Origin: DATATB01 sp036268995
GTDB taxonomy: Bacteria; Planctomycetota; Planctomycetia; Pirellulales; PNKZ01
Length of the DNA stretch: 64,000 bases
Assembly: GCA_036268995.1 (NCBI GenBank)
Contig: DATATB010000026.1
Coordinates: 61,162-125,161 of the forward strand
Direction of reading: 5' to 3'
The notes beneath the pieces are model-generated. The model was given only the letters and a program-made list of their open reading frames with translations, did no database searches and had not been told where the DNA came from. Positions 44,101 to 52,613 of the stretch are shown piece after piece (the stretch's first letter is position 1; each line of letters opens with the position of its first letter). A program made the translations under genes and the position numbers.

Positions 44101-44233
44101 CTTCGATCAAAAAGCCTCGGGCTGCCTGGACTTGCACGCCCGGCAGGCCGAGATCGGCCGCTTCGGCGGCAACCCGCTCGGCGGCCAGGTCGGGCGACCC
44201 ATGTGCCGCGTAGATGTCAACTTCCCACAGCAT
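41195..44233 (-). CDS. purL: Phosphoribosylformylglycinamidine synthase, PurS-PurL fusion
   Basis: A 1012-residue FGAM synthase of purine synthesis. The catalytic part has the TWSEHCSHKTL signature, ETHNHPSALEPYGGANTG, the NGAVYFDPRYLGNP region, DCGAGGFSSAVGE and SGKDSLNNEF. The N-terminal 165 residues hold two PurS-like units in tandem (VDIYAAHGSPDLAAERV and VHVLPRPGVMDPVAQSA). No glutaminase domain follows, so a separate PurQ is needed. ATG at 44233 overlaps the tyrA stop by 17 bases; a longer frame to 44326 lies inside tyrA. Coupled expression with tyrA is likely. Confidence 0.95.
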   Translation of the reverse strand: MLWEVDIYAAHGSPDLAAERVAAEAADLGLPGVQVQAARGFLIEGPLDEAAVTRIASQLLVDPIVERAVIGRPGEPSLSRPPQGFERLVHVLPRPGVMDPVAQSALAAIEDLELPAQRLRTLSKYWFGPLGDEALQLLSTKILSNGAIEQVIVGPLEWEQLEHGSAYRFELVTVPLRELDDAALERMSRQQQLYLSLAEMRTIADYYRRLQRDPTDAELETIAQTWSEHCSHKTLAGRVRYVGPEGERHFDNMLKETIFAATQTIRGRLGDDDWCVSVFKDNAGVVRFDDEYNVVFKVETHNHPSALEPYGGANTGLGGVIRDPMGTGLGAKPVCNTDVFCFAPPDTPAEGLPSGVLHPKRVMKGVVSGVRDYGNRMGIPTVNGAVYFDPRYLGNPLVYCGNVGLLPRDKSFKESQPGDYIVAVGGRTGRDGIHGATFSSAELTSESEHVSGGAVQIGNAITEKMLEDVILAARDRGLYSAITDCGAGGFSSAVGEMGEMIGAEVWLDRVPLKYDGLSYTEIWISEAQERMVLSVPPPNWPEFSELCESESVEATIIGRFVPTGRLELHYDEVRVADLDMQFLHGGRPPVVREARYEPPPPAALSLPDKFHWDYTDELLRILGSLNVASKEWIIRQYDHEVQGGSVVKPLVGATNSGPGDAAVLRPVLGSRRGLVVSCGMNPRYGDFDTHHMAASAIDEALRNCVAVGADPQRIAILDNFCWGDCERSETLGSLVRAALACQELAIALGTPFISGKDSLNNEFRYADAGGQRRSIAIPPSLLISALGQIDDVGRAVTMDLKSAGNYLYQVGVTRDELGGSHFSLVEGLAGGRVPQVDPTVAKATFMALHAAIDAGLVRACHDLSEGGLAVAAAEMAFAGALGARIFLGQVPHAIDLDEAAAERLQQLAPLVPGEELHGLASVSHAAAILLFSESNTRFLCEVLPEAREAFEQALAGVPHALVGEVVDTGRLEIVGIPAPVDVDHDKFEIRAPLVVSAELGTLQEAWQKPLRW

Positions 44234-45062
44234 CGCGCGTTCGCCGGGCTTTGGTGAGGATCTGTTCGATTTTCGCCGCGTCGCCGCGCTCCAGCGCCCG
44301 ACGCAAGCTCCGCAACAACTTTTCATAGCCCGCCAGGGCCGTCAAGGCATGGCCGCGATTAGCCAGAAAAATCTGCGTCCACAACTCCGCGTCGGCCGCC
44401 GCGACGCGGGTCGTATCCAGCCAGCCGCCGGCCACCAGCGGCCGCGCCTCTTTGGGCGTCACGGCCGCCAAAGCCGAAGCCGCCAGGTGCGGCAAATGGC
44501 TGCTGTAGGCCACCAGCCGGTCGTGATCGTCTGGCGACAGCCGCACCACCCGGGCATCCAGCGATAGCCACAATTCGCCAATCGCCGCTTCATCGGCCGG
44601 CAGCGTGCGGGCCGTCGGCGTGACCACCACGGTGCGGTTCACGAACAAGTCCGGCACGGCTGCCAGCGGCCCGCTGCGATGGCTGCCGGCCAATGGGTGG
44701 CTGCCGACAAAGTGCGCCGCCGGCGGCAATTGCTCGTCGAGCTGGGCGACCAGAGCGCCCTTCGTGCTGCCCGCATCGGTGATCAGGCACGGGGCCGGAC
44801 AAGCGGCCGCCGCCTCGAGCACGCAGGCCGCAATCCGATCGACCGGCGTGCAGACCACGACCAGGTCAGCTTCGGCCACGCCTTCGGCAATTGTTTCGGC
44901 CGCGTGCGTGATCAGCCGTCGCTCGAGCGCCATCCGCAGCGGCTCGGGCCTTCGGCCGATGCCGACCACTTCGCGTGCCAGATTTCGACGCAGCAGGTCC
45001 AGACCCAGCGAGCCGCCGATCAGCCCCACCCCGACAATCGCCACGCGGTCCCAGCGCTTCAT
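44217..45062 (-). CDS. tyrA: Prephenate dehydrogenase
   Basis: A 281-residue NAD(P)-dependent enzyme of tyrosine synthesis. Rossmann motif GVGLIGGSLG at residues 11-20, then CTPVDRI, ITDAGSTKG, the substrate-binding FVGSHPLAGSHRSG, and SHLPHLAASALA in the helical C-terminal half. No chorismate mutase or ACT domain is fused. It is the first gene of a probable tyrA-purL-mpg operon and overlaps purL by 17 bases. A divergent gap with two hairpins separates it from sucC. Confidence 0.94.
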   Translation of the reverse strand: MKRWDRVAIVGVGLIGGSLGLDLLRRNLAREVVGIGRRPEPLRMALERRLITHAAETIAEGVAEADLVVVCTPVDRIAACVLEAAAACPAPCLITDAGSTKGALVAQLDEQLPPAAHFVGSHPLAGSHRSGPLAAVPDLFVNRTVVVTPTARTLPADEAAIGELWLSLDARVVRLSPDDHDRLVAYSSHLPHLAASALAAVTPKEARPLVAGGWLDTTRVAAADAELWTQIFLANRGHALTALAGYEKLLRSLRRALERGDAAKIEQILTKARRTRDAVGS

Positions 45063-45386
45063 GAAACCTCATTACCTTCAGTCGCGTGATAACGGTGCGC
45101 GATTATAGCAGAACGGCCGCAATCGTAGGTGCCGCGAGCCGAGCGGCACCAGAACTCATGAGCGGCGCCCGTTGCCCACGTCCAAAGATCTCCACATCTA
45201 GCGGCGAAAGCACGCAATCCTGGGGTCCAGGTCCGGCTCGGCTCGCCGGACCGACGGCTCGTCGCATGATTTGTCGCTCCTTGACCCTCATCGGAAACGG
45301 GACGATAATCGCCGGCTTGTAGTGGTCCTAAGCCGGGCGCACTGGCGCCGTTTGGCAACTTCATTCAACCCATTCCGACGGCCGCG
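45063..45386. other. Divergent intergenic region with two matched hairpins
   Basis: A 324-base gap between tyrA and sucC. Hairpin 1 (45128-45150) has arms GGTGCCGC/GCGGCACC and loop GAGCCGA. Hairpin 2 (45230-45252) has arms GGTCCGGC/GCCGGACC and loop TCGGCTC. The loops are reverse complements, and the stem differences are compensated. No gene or clear promoter motif was found in the rest. Confidence 0.75.
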
Positions 45387-46571
45387 ATGAAAATTCACGA
45401 GTTCCAGGCCAAGCAATTGCTGCGCGAGGCGGGCGTGGCGGTGCCGGCCGGCCAGGTCGCACATTCGGCCGACGAAGCCGCCGCTGCGTTCAAACAGCTA
45501 GGCGGCCCGCTGGCCGTAGTCAAAGCCCAAATTCATGCCGGCGGCCGCGGCAAAGGCACGATCACGACCAATCCCCAGCAGCACGGCGTGCAACTGGTCC
45601 GCAGTGCCGACGAGGCCGCTCAGGCGGCCGGCCGCTTGCTCGGCCAGCCGCTGGTGACCATTCAAACCGGCCCTGCCGGGCAGGTTGTGCGACAAGTGCT
45701 CGTCGAGGCTGGCTGCGCGATCGCCCGCGAGCTGTACCTGGGCATCGTGGTCGATCGAGCTGCCCGTGGGCCGGTGCTGATGGTCTCGGGCGCCGGCGGC
45801 ATGGACATCGAAGAAGTGGCGGCCCACACGCCCGAGCTGATCTTCCGCGAGCCGTTTGATCCCGACGCCGGCCTGCACAGCTTTCAGGTCCGCAAGCTGG
45901 CTGAAAAGCTCGAGCTGAAAGGCGCGAGCGTGGCCGCGGCCGACAAGTTCATGCGGGCCCTGTGCCGGCTATTCGTCAAGCTTGATGCCAGCCTGCTGGA
46001 GATCAACCCGTTGGTCGTGACCAGCAGCGGCGAGTTGATCGCGCTGGATGCCAAGATTACCTTCGACGACAACGCGATGTTTCGCCACAAGGACCTGGCA
46101 GCCCTGCGCGACATGGCGGAAGAAGAGCCGGCCGAGTTGCGCGCCGGCAAGGCGGGCCTGAGCTACGTCAAGCTCGAAGGCAACATCGGCTGCCTGGTCA
46201 ACGGCGCCGGCCTGGCCATGAGCACGATGGACCTGATCAAGCTGCACGGCGGTTCGCCGGCCAATTTTCTCGACGTCGGCGGCGGGGCCAACGTGGAGCA
46301 GGTCACCGAAGCCTTTCGCATTCTGCTGGACGACAAGAACGTGAAGGCCGTGCTGGTGAACATTTTTGGCGGCATCATGCGCTGCACGACTATCGCCGCG
46401 GCCATTCTCGAAGCGTATCAGAAGGTCGGCTTCAGCGTGCCGCTGGTGGTGCGGCTGGAAGGCACCGAGGTCGAAGAGGGGCGGAAAATGCTGGCCACCA
46501 GCAAACTGGACATCATCACGGCCCAAGGGCTGACCGACGCCGCCAAGAAGGTGGTCGCGGCCGCCGGCTGA
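45387..46571 (+). CDS. sucC: Succinyl-CoA synthetase beta subunit
   Basis: A 394-residue ADP-forming succinate-CoA ligase beta subunit of the TCA cycle. The start MKIHEFQAKQLLREAGVAVP, the ATP-grasp KAQIHAGGRGKG, GAGGMDIEEVA, LEINPLVVTSSGELIALDAKITFDDN and the C-terminal GGIMRCTTIAAAI are all characteristic. Full length. It precedes sucD by 57 bases, the standard order; the alpha subunit contains the phosphohistidine. No strong ribosome site precedes the ATG. Confidence 0.98.
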   Translation: MKIHEFQAKQLLREAGVAVPAGQVAHSADEAAAAFKQLGGPLAVVKAQIHAGGRGKGTITTNPQQHGVQLVRSADEAAQAAGRLLGQPLVTIQTGPAGQVVRQVLVEAGCAIARELYLGIVVDRAARGPVLMVSGAGGMDIEEVAAHTPELIFREPFDPDAGLHSFQVRKLAEKLELKGASVAAADKFMRALCRLFVKLDASLLEINPLVVTSSGELIALDAKITFDDNAMFRHKDLAALRDMAEEEPAELRAGKAGLSYVKLEGNIGCLVNGAGLAMSTMDLIKLHGGSPANFLDVGGGANVEQVTEAFRILLDDKNVKAVLVNIFGGIMRCTTIAAAILEAYQKVGFSVPLVVRLEGTEVEEGRKMLATSKLDIITAQGLTDAAKKVVAAAG

Positions 46572-46628
46572 TTTCTCGCTTCGCCGAAAACACTCGCCCC
46601 GAAAACTTCTCAAGGCCCGTAGCGAATC

Positions 46629-47510
<882 letters not shown>

Positions 47511-47605
47511 TCCGCCGGTTTTTCTCCGGGGACGCAAACGGGGAATCGCTGCTTCAACGAGCCAACCTGCGCATTTCCATTCCTGCCGCTTGAGATGGGC
47601 AAGCC

Positions 47606-48382
47606 ATGGACAACCCCTGGGAACTCGTCCAGTCAAAGCAGTACGAGGCAGCCGTAAGTGAATACTCTCGGCTATACCAGGAGACGGGCACCAAGCTTGA
47701 TCTGCACAATCGTGGCCTCGCCTACCTGCTGGTGAAGAATTACGAAGCGGGCTTGGCGGATTTTCAGCACAGTATTCGGTCCGGCGATCCTCGACACCGC
47801 AGCGGTTTCGAATACACCTACGCCGGCATCGCATTTTGGTGCACGAACCGCACCAATGAAGCCGTGTCGATGTGGCGTGCAGGATTGTCGGCGCCGTACA
47901 CTGACGCTGCCGGCGGAGTCGAGATCCCGGCCTTGTTGCTCTACGCGGGTTGCCGGTTAAAAGATCAAGCGTTGCGGAAAGAGGCAATGCAACTCCTGAA
48001 GAAGCTCTGGAGCAAGCATCTTCGCCGGCAAAAGAAAAAACAGGACCGTTCCGGCCCGACCCACAACGATTTGGTGCACCCGGGCTTGGTTGCCTGGCCA
48101 GGAGCGATCGTCCCATTCCTACTCGGCGAAATCGACCAGGCCCAGCTACGGCTGTTGGTCGAACACGCCGGTAACGAAATCCTAAAACAACGATGGCAAT
48201 GCGCTGCCGATTTCTATGTCGGCCTTCGAGCCGCTTGCGAAGGTGACTTGCCGGGATTTCGCGACAACATGAAAAGCTGTGCAGAACGTCAGAGGTGCGA
48301 GTTGGAACACGAGTCTTATCTTGCTCGCTGGGAGGTAGATGCGGGCTATTGCGGTCCGGCGGGCGACACTTCGACCGGTTGA
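47606..48382 (+). CDS. TPR-containing hypothetical protein
   Basis: A 258-residue soluble helical protein. The N-terminal 110 residues have TPR-like helix pairs (ELVQSKQYEAAVSEYSRLYQETG; NRGLAYLLVKNYEAGLADFQHSI; GIAFWCTNRTNEAVSMWRAGL). A basic KKLWSKHLRRQKKKQD stretch lies in the middle, and the C-terminal part is helical with several cysteines. No enzyme motif. I cannot name a family beyond TPR. It is 95 bases after sucD and 100 before the next gene, probably its own unit. Confidence 0.75.
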   Translation: MDNPWELVQSKQYEAAVSEYSRLYQETGTKLDLHNRGLAYLLVKNYEAGLADFQHSIRSGDPRHRSGFEYTYAGIAFWCTNRTNEAVSMWRAGLSAPYTDAAGGVEIPALLLYAGCRLKDQALRKEAMQLLKKLWSKHLRRQKKKQDRSGPTHNDLVHPGLVAWPGAIVPFLLGEIDQAQLRLLVEHAGNEILKQRWQCAADFYVGLRAACEGDLPGFRDNMKSCAERQRCELEHESYLARWEVDAGYCGPAGDTSTG

Positions 48383-48479
48383 GAGCGGAACAGCAACCGA
48401 GCGCCCCGCCGACATGGGCTCCGCCGTGCAGCGTCGCCCATCATTGTGACCGCGGCATTGATTGTTTAAGGGGCATTCC

Positions 48480-49196
48480 GTGAGCATGTGCCTGAATTAT
48501 CGGGTATATCGAGGCCCGACGGAAAAAGAGTTCCGCAACGGGTTCGAAGAACTTGTATGCGGCCTGGGCGGGCGTGTCCGATGGAATGAGGGCGACCACG
48601 GCTTGCGCATGAGCCATCTGGATCGCACCCACGCGATCCAGATTGATTACATGCACAGCCCGGAGGGCAAGCAGCGAATCACGAATGTAGTGATGGATCT
48701 CCCCGTGGATGCGCTCGGGATCGCCCCTCCGGTTGACTATTGGTTGTGCAAACAGCTCGGCAAAATACTGGACGTACCCTGGTTCGAGCTTCGAATCCAG
48801 AACAGCGCGCTTTGGGATTATTCGTTCTATCACGGCGATGAAAACCTGGACAACTTCAGCACATTGCCCGAGTACTGGGACGATGATCCGCAGGGGTTTG
48901 CTGAGTGGCGCGGACGCCCGAATATCGTTGCGAATGCGTGGGGCATACCAGTCGAGCGCATCGCAAAATATTTGGCTCCGTGGGGGAAGGTGCAACATGA
49001 CGACGAAACCTACGATACCTGCCGTCGAGGCAAGGCGTATCCGGACGATGCGTGCGAATACGGGGATTACAATCAGATGTTCGACTTTCTGAAGGCGCTC
49101 GGGGCCAAAGATCCCAACGCCGGCTCGCCGGGCCAATGTCACGGGCTCGACTATCCGCCAGCAGAAAATGTCTGGCGAAACGAAAGCCCACCGTAG
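48480..49196 (+). CDS. Hypothetical soluble protein
   Basis: A 238-residue protein rich in aromatic and acidic residues (MSHLDRTHAIQIDYMH, WDYSFYHGDENLDNFSTLPEYWDD). I do not recognise a family; the mixed acidic composition is similar to immunity-type or cytoplasmic hypotheticals. GTG at 48480 has AAGGGG six bases upstream; ATG at 48486 is also possible. The stop codon TAG lies inside a three-way-junction repeat (49189-49250), so the end of the gene is created by that element. Confidence 0.7.
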   Translation: MSMCLNYRVYRGPTEKEFRNGFEELVCGLGGRVRWNEGDHGLRMSHLDRTHAIQIDYMHSPEGKQRITNVVMDLPVDALGIAPPVDYWLCKQLGKILDVPWFELRIQNSALWDYSFYHGDENLDNFSTLPEYWDDDPQGFAEWRGRPNIVANAWGIPVERIAKYLAPWGKVQHDDETYDTCRRGKAYPDDACEYGDYNQMFDFLKALGAKDPNAGSPGQCHGLDYPPAENVWRNESPP

Positions 49197-49250
49197 GCAT
49201 CCCGCTCCGCCGGGATGAATTCGTCTCGGCGGAGCGAGACGTCTACGGTG
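49189..49250. repeat. Three-way-junction palindromic repeat, copy A
   Basis: Outer arms CACCGTAGGC and GTCTACGGTG enclose two inner hairpins: CATCCCG/CGGGATG and a CGTCTCG-/CGAGACG stem. It overlaps the stop codon of the preceding gene. Copies B and C are at 50816-50878 and 55319-55379. Confidence 0.9.
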
Positions 49251-49323
49251 ATTCGCCTACGCTCGATCTGAGTGACAATATCCACTGATCTGCCGCAGCC
49301 ACGTTCCTTCTGGAGCCTCTCGC

Positions 49324-50805
49324 ATGTCGTTCGAACATCTTTCGCGCCGCAAGCTCTTGTCGCTAGCTTCGAGCATCGCGCCGGCGGCATGTCTGGTCAA
49401 TGCGGCGCTGGTGGCTGATGAGGCACGCGAAAAGCACCAGGCGACCGGCATCAAGCTCGGCGAAGTGACGCAGACGAGCGCAATCGTTTGGGCACGGCTG
49501 ACGCGGGATGCGGCGCGCAATAGCACGGGGCCTGTGCGGCGCGGTAAGCCGCAAAAGCCGTCGCCCAGTGACGAGCAAGTGCCGCTGCTGGAAGGCGCGG
49601 TGCCGGGCATGCCGGGCCGGTTGCGCGTGCGATATAAGGCCAAACAGGAAGAGCGGTATCGGGTGACCGATTGGGTTGACGTGGGGCCGGCCAGCGATTT
49701 CAGCCATCAATTTGAACTGACTGGCTTGGAACCCGGCACGCCGTATCTGGTGCTCGTCGATGCGGCCGAACCCGGTGGCAAACTCGAGTTCGCTTCAACG
49801 GCCGCCAATTTTCGGACCCCGCCCGCGGCAGCGGAGAGCAGCCCGGTCGGCTTCGCGATCGTCACGTGCGAGAGCTACCGCGATCGCGATTTGCCGGATG
49901 GCTTTCGGATCTATCAGTCCATCCCGCGGGCAATGACCGAACTGGGCCTGCCGCATGATTTTTATGTGCAGACCGGCGATGCCGTGTATCTGGATAGCGA
50001 AGACCCGCGGGCCACGAGCATCGCGCTGGCCCGATATCATTGGCAGCGGATGTACGGCCTGCCGCTGCTAGTGGACTTTCACGCGCAGTTGCCCGGCTAT
50101 TGGCTCAAGGATGATCACGACACGTGGGCTGACGATTTCTGGCCGGGCCAAAAGCGGCCGGAGATGGGCTCGCTGACTTACGAGCAATCGTTGGAAGTGC
50201 GCCGCCAGGCCGTGCCTACCGGGCCGCTGCCGTACCGTACAGTTCGTTGGGGAAAACATTTGCAGATTTGGCTGATGGAATCCCGCGAGTTCCGCTCGCC
50301 AAACAACATGCCCGACGGGCCGCAAAAAACGATCTGGGGCAGCGAGCAGAAGGAATGGTTCAAGCAGTCCGTACTCGATAGCGATGCCGACTGGAAACTG
50401 CTCATCAGCCCCACGCCGCTGGTCGGCCCCGATCGGCCCACCAAGGCCGACAATCACTCCAACGCCGCTTTCGCCCACGAAGGACGCGAGCTGCGAAGCT
50501 GGATTGCCGCCAACGGCCAGGGCCGCATGGTCGTCATCTGCGGCGATAGGCACTGGCAGTATCACTCGGTCGATCCCGACAGCGGCGTGCGCGAATTCTC
50601 GTGCGGCCCGGCCAGCGACCAGCACGCCGGCGGCGCGCCGGGCGAAGACCCGCACTATCATCGCTTTTATCGCGTAGCCGGGGGATTTTTGACAGGCGAG
50701 GTCACGTCCATGCCGGCCGGCGCCAGCCAGCTTACGCTTCGCTTTCACAACGTCGACGGCGAGGTTGTGTTCACCACGCAGTACACAGGTACAGCGAGGC
50801 TGTAG
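49324..50805 (+). CDS. PhoD-type phosphodiesterase/alkaline phosphatase
   Basis: A 493-residue metallophosphatase. The N-terminus has a twin-arginine-like SRRKLLSLASS, suggesting Tat export, and then an N-terminal all-beta domain (about 40-170) typical of PhoD. The metal-binding core has FYVQTGDAVYLDSED, YWLKDDHDTWADDFWPG and VVICGDRHWQYHSV near the C-terminus. PhoD enzymes release phosphate from mono- and diesters using Fe and Ca; here the substrate is unproven. It stands alone between two copies of the three-way-junction repeat. Confidence 0.9.
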   Translation: MSFEHLSRRKLLSLASSIAPAACLVNAALVADEAREKHQATGIKLGEVTQTSAIVWARLTRDAARNSTGPVRRGKPQKPSPSDEQVPLLEGAVPGMPGRLRVRYKAKQEERYRVTDWVDVGPASDFSHQFELTGLEPGTPYLVLVDAAEPGGKLEFASTAANFRTPPAAAESSPVGFAIVTCESYRDRDLPDGFRIYQSIPRAMTELGLPHDFYVQTGDAVYLDSEDPRATSIALARYHWQRMYGLPLLVDFHAQLPGYWLKDDHDTWADDFWPGQKRPEMGSLTYEQSLEVRRQAVPTGPLPYRTVRWGKHLQIWLMESREFRSPNNMPDGPQKTIWGSEQKEWFKQSVLDSDADWKLLISPTPLVGPDRPTKADNHSNAAFAHEGRELRSWIAANGQGRMVVICGDRHWQYHSVDPDSGVREFSCGPASDQHAGGAPGEDPHYHRFYRVAGGFLTGEVTSMPAGASQLTLRFHNVDGEVVFTTQYTGTARL

Positions 50806-50815
50806 AAACGCGCGT

Positions 50816-50878
50816 CACCGTAGGCATCTCGCTCCGCCGAGATGCGTGTTCGTCTCGCGGAGCGAGACGCCTACGATG
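50816..50878. repeat. Three-way-junction palindromic repeat, copy B
   Basis: The same architecture as copy A, with paired changes in the first inner stem (CATCTCG/CGAGATG). It lies between two convergent genes, and its right end provides the TAG stop codon (50871-50873) of the beta-helix gene on the minus strand. Confidence 0.9.
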
Positions 50879-52268
50879 TGCCGCCGAGATTTTCGCCGAT
50901 CTTCACGCCGCAGGCGGCAGGGGCAATGATCGCGCCTTCGGTGCCGGCGGCCAGGGAGTTGGCGGCGACGTAGTTGTCGCTGCCGGAGCCTTGAAAGCGG
51001 ATCGCGCCGCGGCTGCGCTTGGCCTCGTGCGTTTCCAGCACCGAGCAGCCGGTGATGGTCACGCGGCTGGAATCTTCGACGTGAATGCCGTAGGGCTGGC
51101 CGTCGAGCACCTGGCAGCCGCTCAAGTTCATGCGCTGCGAGCGCACGATCTCGACCAGGCCCGACCGCTCGATCGGCTTGGCTCCCGCCACGGTGTGCTG
51201 GCCGGCCTGGCAATCGTGGACGATCGCGTCGCTGAAGTTGCAATCGTGGCTGTCGACAAAGCGGACGCCCGTGCAGAGTTCTTTTTCCTGGTAATCGGGA
51301 TTGTGGTCAAAGCTGTTGCCGGTGGCGATGATGTTGCGCGAGCCTTCGACCAGTAGGTTGCGATGGTGGCCGCTGTAGATCACGTTGCCCGAGACCACGA
51401 CGCCGCGGCAAGCGACCAGGTGCACGTTGGTTTCCTGGCTGCCGATCAGGTTGCCGGTGATTGAGAACATGCCGGCCTTGTGGTTCTGCTGGGCGTTGTA
51501 GCCCAGCATGCGGATGTTGGCCCCGCCGGGGCTGTACTTGGCTTGGATCGTGTTGCTGGCGATCGTGCCTTCGCGCACCGACGAGCCGTCGGCAGTCGAG
51601 TCGATCCAAATGTCGGCCGAGGCTTTTTCGCCCGTGTCGAAGTTGTACTCGATGTCGTTGCCCGTGATTTGCAGGTTGCGAATTTCGCAGCCTTCGATGC
51701 GGATGCCGCCGCGCTTGCAGTAGCTAATGTGCGAGCCGGTGATGATGGCCTGGTGCAGGTTCAGCCGATCGAAATGGATGCCGATGCCGCGGTTGTTGTA
51801 AATATGGCAGTGTGAGACCAGCAAATTGCGATTGCGTCCCAGCAGGCGGATGCCGTAATCCAGTTCGCGCAGCAGCACGCCCTCGAACGTGGCCTGCATC
51901 GTCCCCTCGAGCAGAAAGCCGCTGGCCGCCGGGTCGCGGCCTTCGATCTCGACGTTCAGCACGGTCGGCATGCGCTGCCGCTGCCAGACTTCGGGTTTGA
52001 AGGCCTTTGGGTCGGCGTTCTTGTCGTGCGTGCCGACCAGATGAAAAGCCGGGCCGGCAGCCGTCATCAGCAGCTTGGCCGTGCCGGCGCTGCCGTCGAT
52101 GCCAAAGCGGCCGACGCGGTTCAGTTCGACGGCGATCGTCTCGCGGATGACATACGTGCCGGGCGAAAACAACAGCACGCCGTCGCCGTCTTTCAGGCAA
52201 TGCCGAATCGCCGCCGTATCGTCGGTCTGGCCATCGCCGCTAGCCCCGAAATCGCGAACGTCGCTCAC
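50871..52268 (-). CDS. Right-handed parallel beta-helix protein
   Basis: A 465-residue protein with a pectate-lyase-like N-terminal cap (DVRDFGASGDGQTDDTAAIRHCL) followed by beta-helix coils recognised by repeated NLLVSHCHIYNNRGIGI, NLQITGNDIEYN, VVVSGNVIYSG and VTITGCSVLETHE turns. No signal peptide is present, which is unusual for such proteins. The cap plus coils is common in glycan-acting enzymes and phage-tail-like proteins; activity is unassigned. The stop codon is part of repeat copy B. Confidence 0.88.
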   Translation of the reverse strand: MSDVRDFGASGDGQTDDTAAIRHCLKDGDGVLLFSPGTYVIRETIAVELNRVGRFGIDGSAGTAKLLMTAAGPAFHLVGTHDKNADPKAFKPEVWQRQRMPTVLNVEIEGRDPAASGFLLEGTMQATFEGVLLRELDYGIRLLGRNRNLLVSHCHIYNNRGIGIHFDRLNLHQAIITGSHISYCKRGGIRIEGCEIRNLQITGNDIEYNFDTGEKASADIWIDSTADGSSVREGTIASNTIQAKYSPGGANIRMLGYNAQQNHKAGMFSITGNLIGSQETNVHLVACRGVVVSGNVIYSGHHRNLLVEGSRNIIATGNSFDHNPDYQEKELCTGVRFVDSHDCNFSDAIVHDCQAGQHTVAGAKPIERSGLVEIVRSQRMNLSGCQVLDGQPYGIHVEDSSRVTITGCSVLETHEAKRSRGAIRFQGSGSDNYVAANSLAAGTEGAIIAPAACGVKIGENLGGTS

Positions 52269-52613
52269 GCCTATATCTCCTGAGGCAAGCCAGGGAATCG
52301 AAAACCTGCACTGTGGTCCGCCCGTTCGGCAGTGTCAAACAAAAAGGAGCCTGTTGCGGCTGCAAGTGTTTGTGGAGAAAAATGCTGGCAGTTCCCCCTA
52401 TCGGGGTTAGAATTGTTGAGCCGTGCTCTCGGGGCAGATATCTACAAACGATCGAGCAGAGGCGCCGGCCCATGCGTTCGGCCCGTGGCACAAAAGCCCA
52501 CGGGCGGGCTTCTCGCACGTAACAACTGCCCCAGCACGACGCTGAACGACATAGAGCGGCATGAATGGTCATGCAGCCAGGAGTTTGCCCCCGGGTAGAA
52601 AGCGAGAAATCCC
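52269..52613. other. Leader of the oxoamine synthase gene
   Basis: A 345-base divergent gap. A hairpin GCCCGTGG/CCACGGGC at 52481-52505 is the main structure; it shares its words with the palindrome at 32675. AAAAAGGAG and TTGTTGAG words occur, but no gene follows them. No promoter could be set with confidence. Confidence 0.5.
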
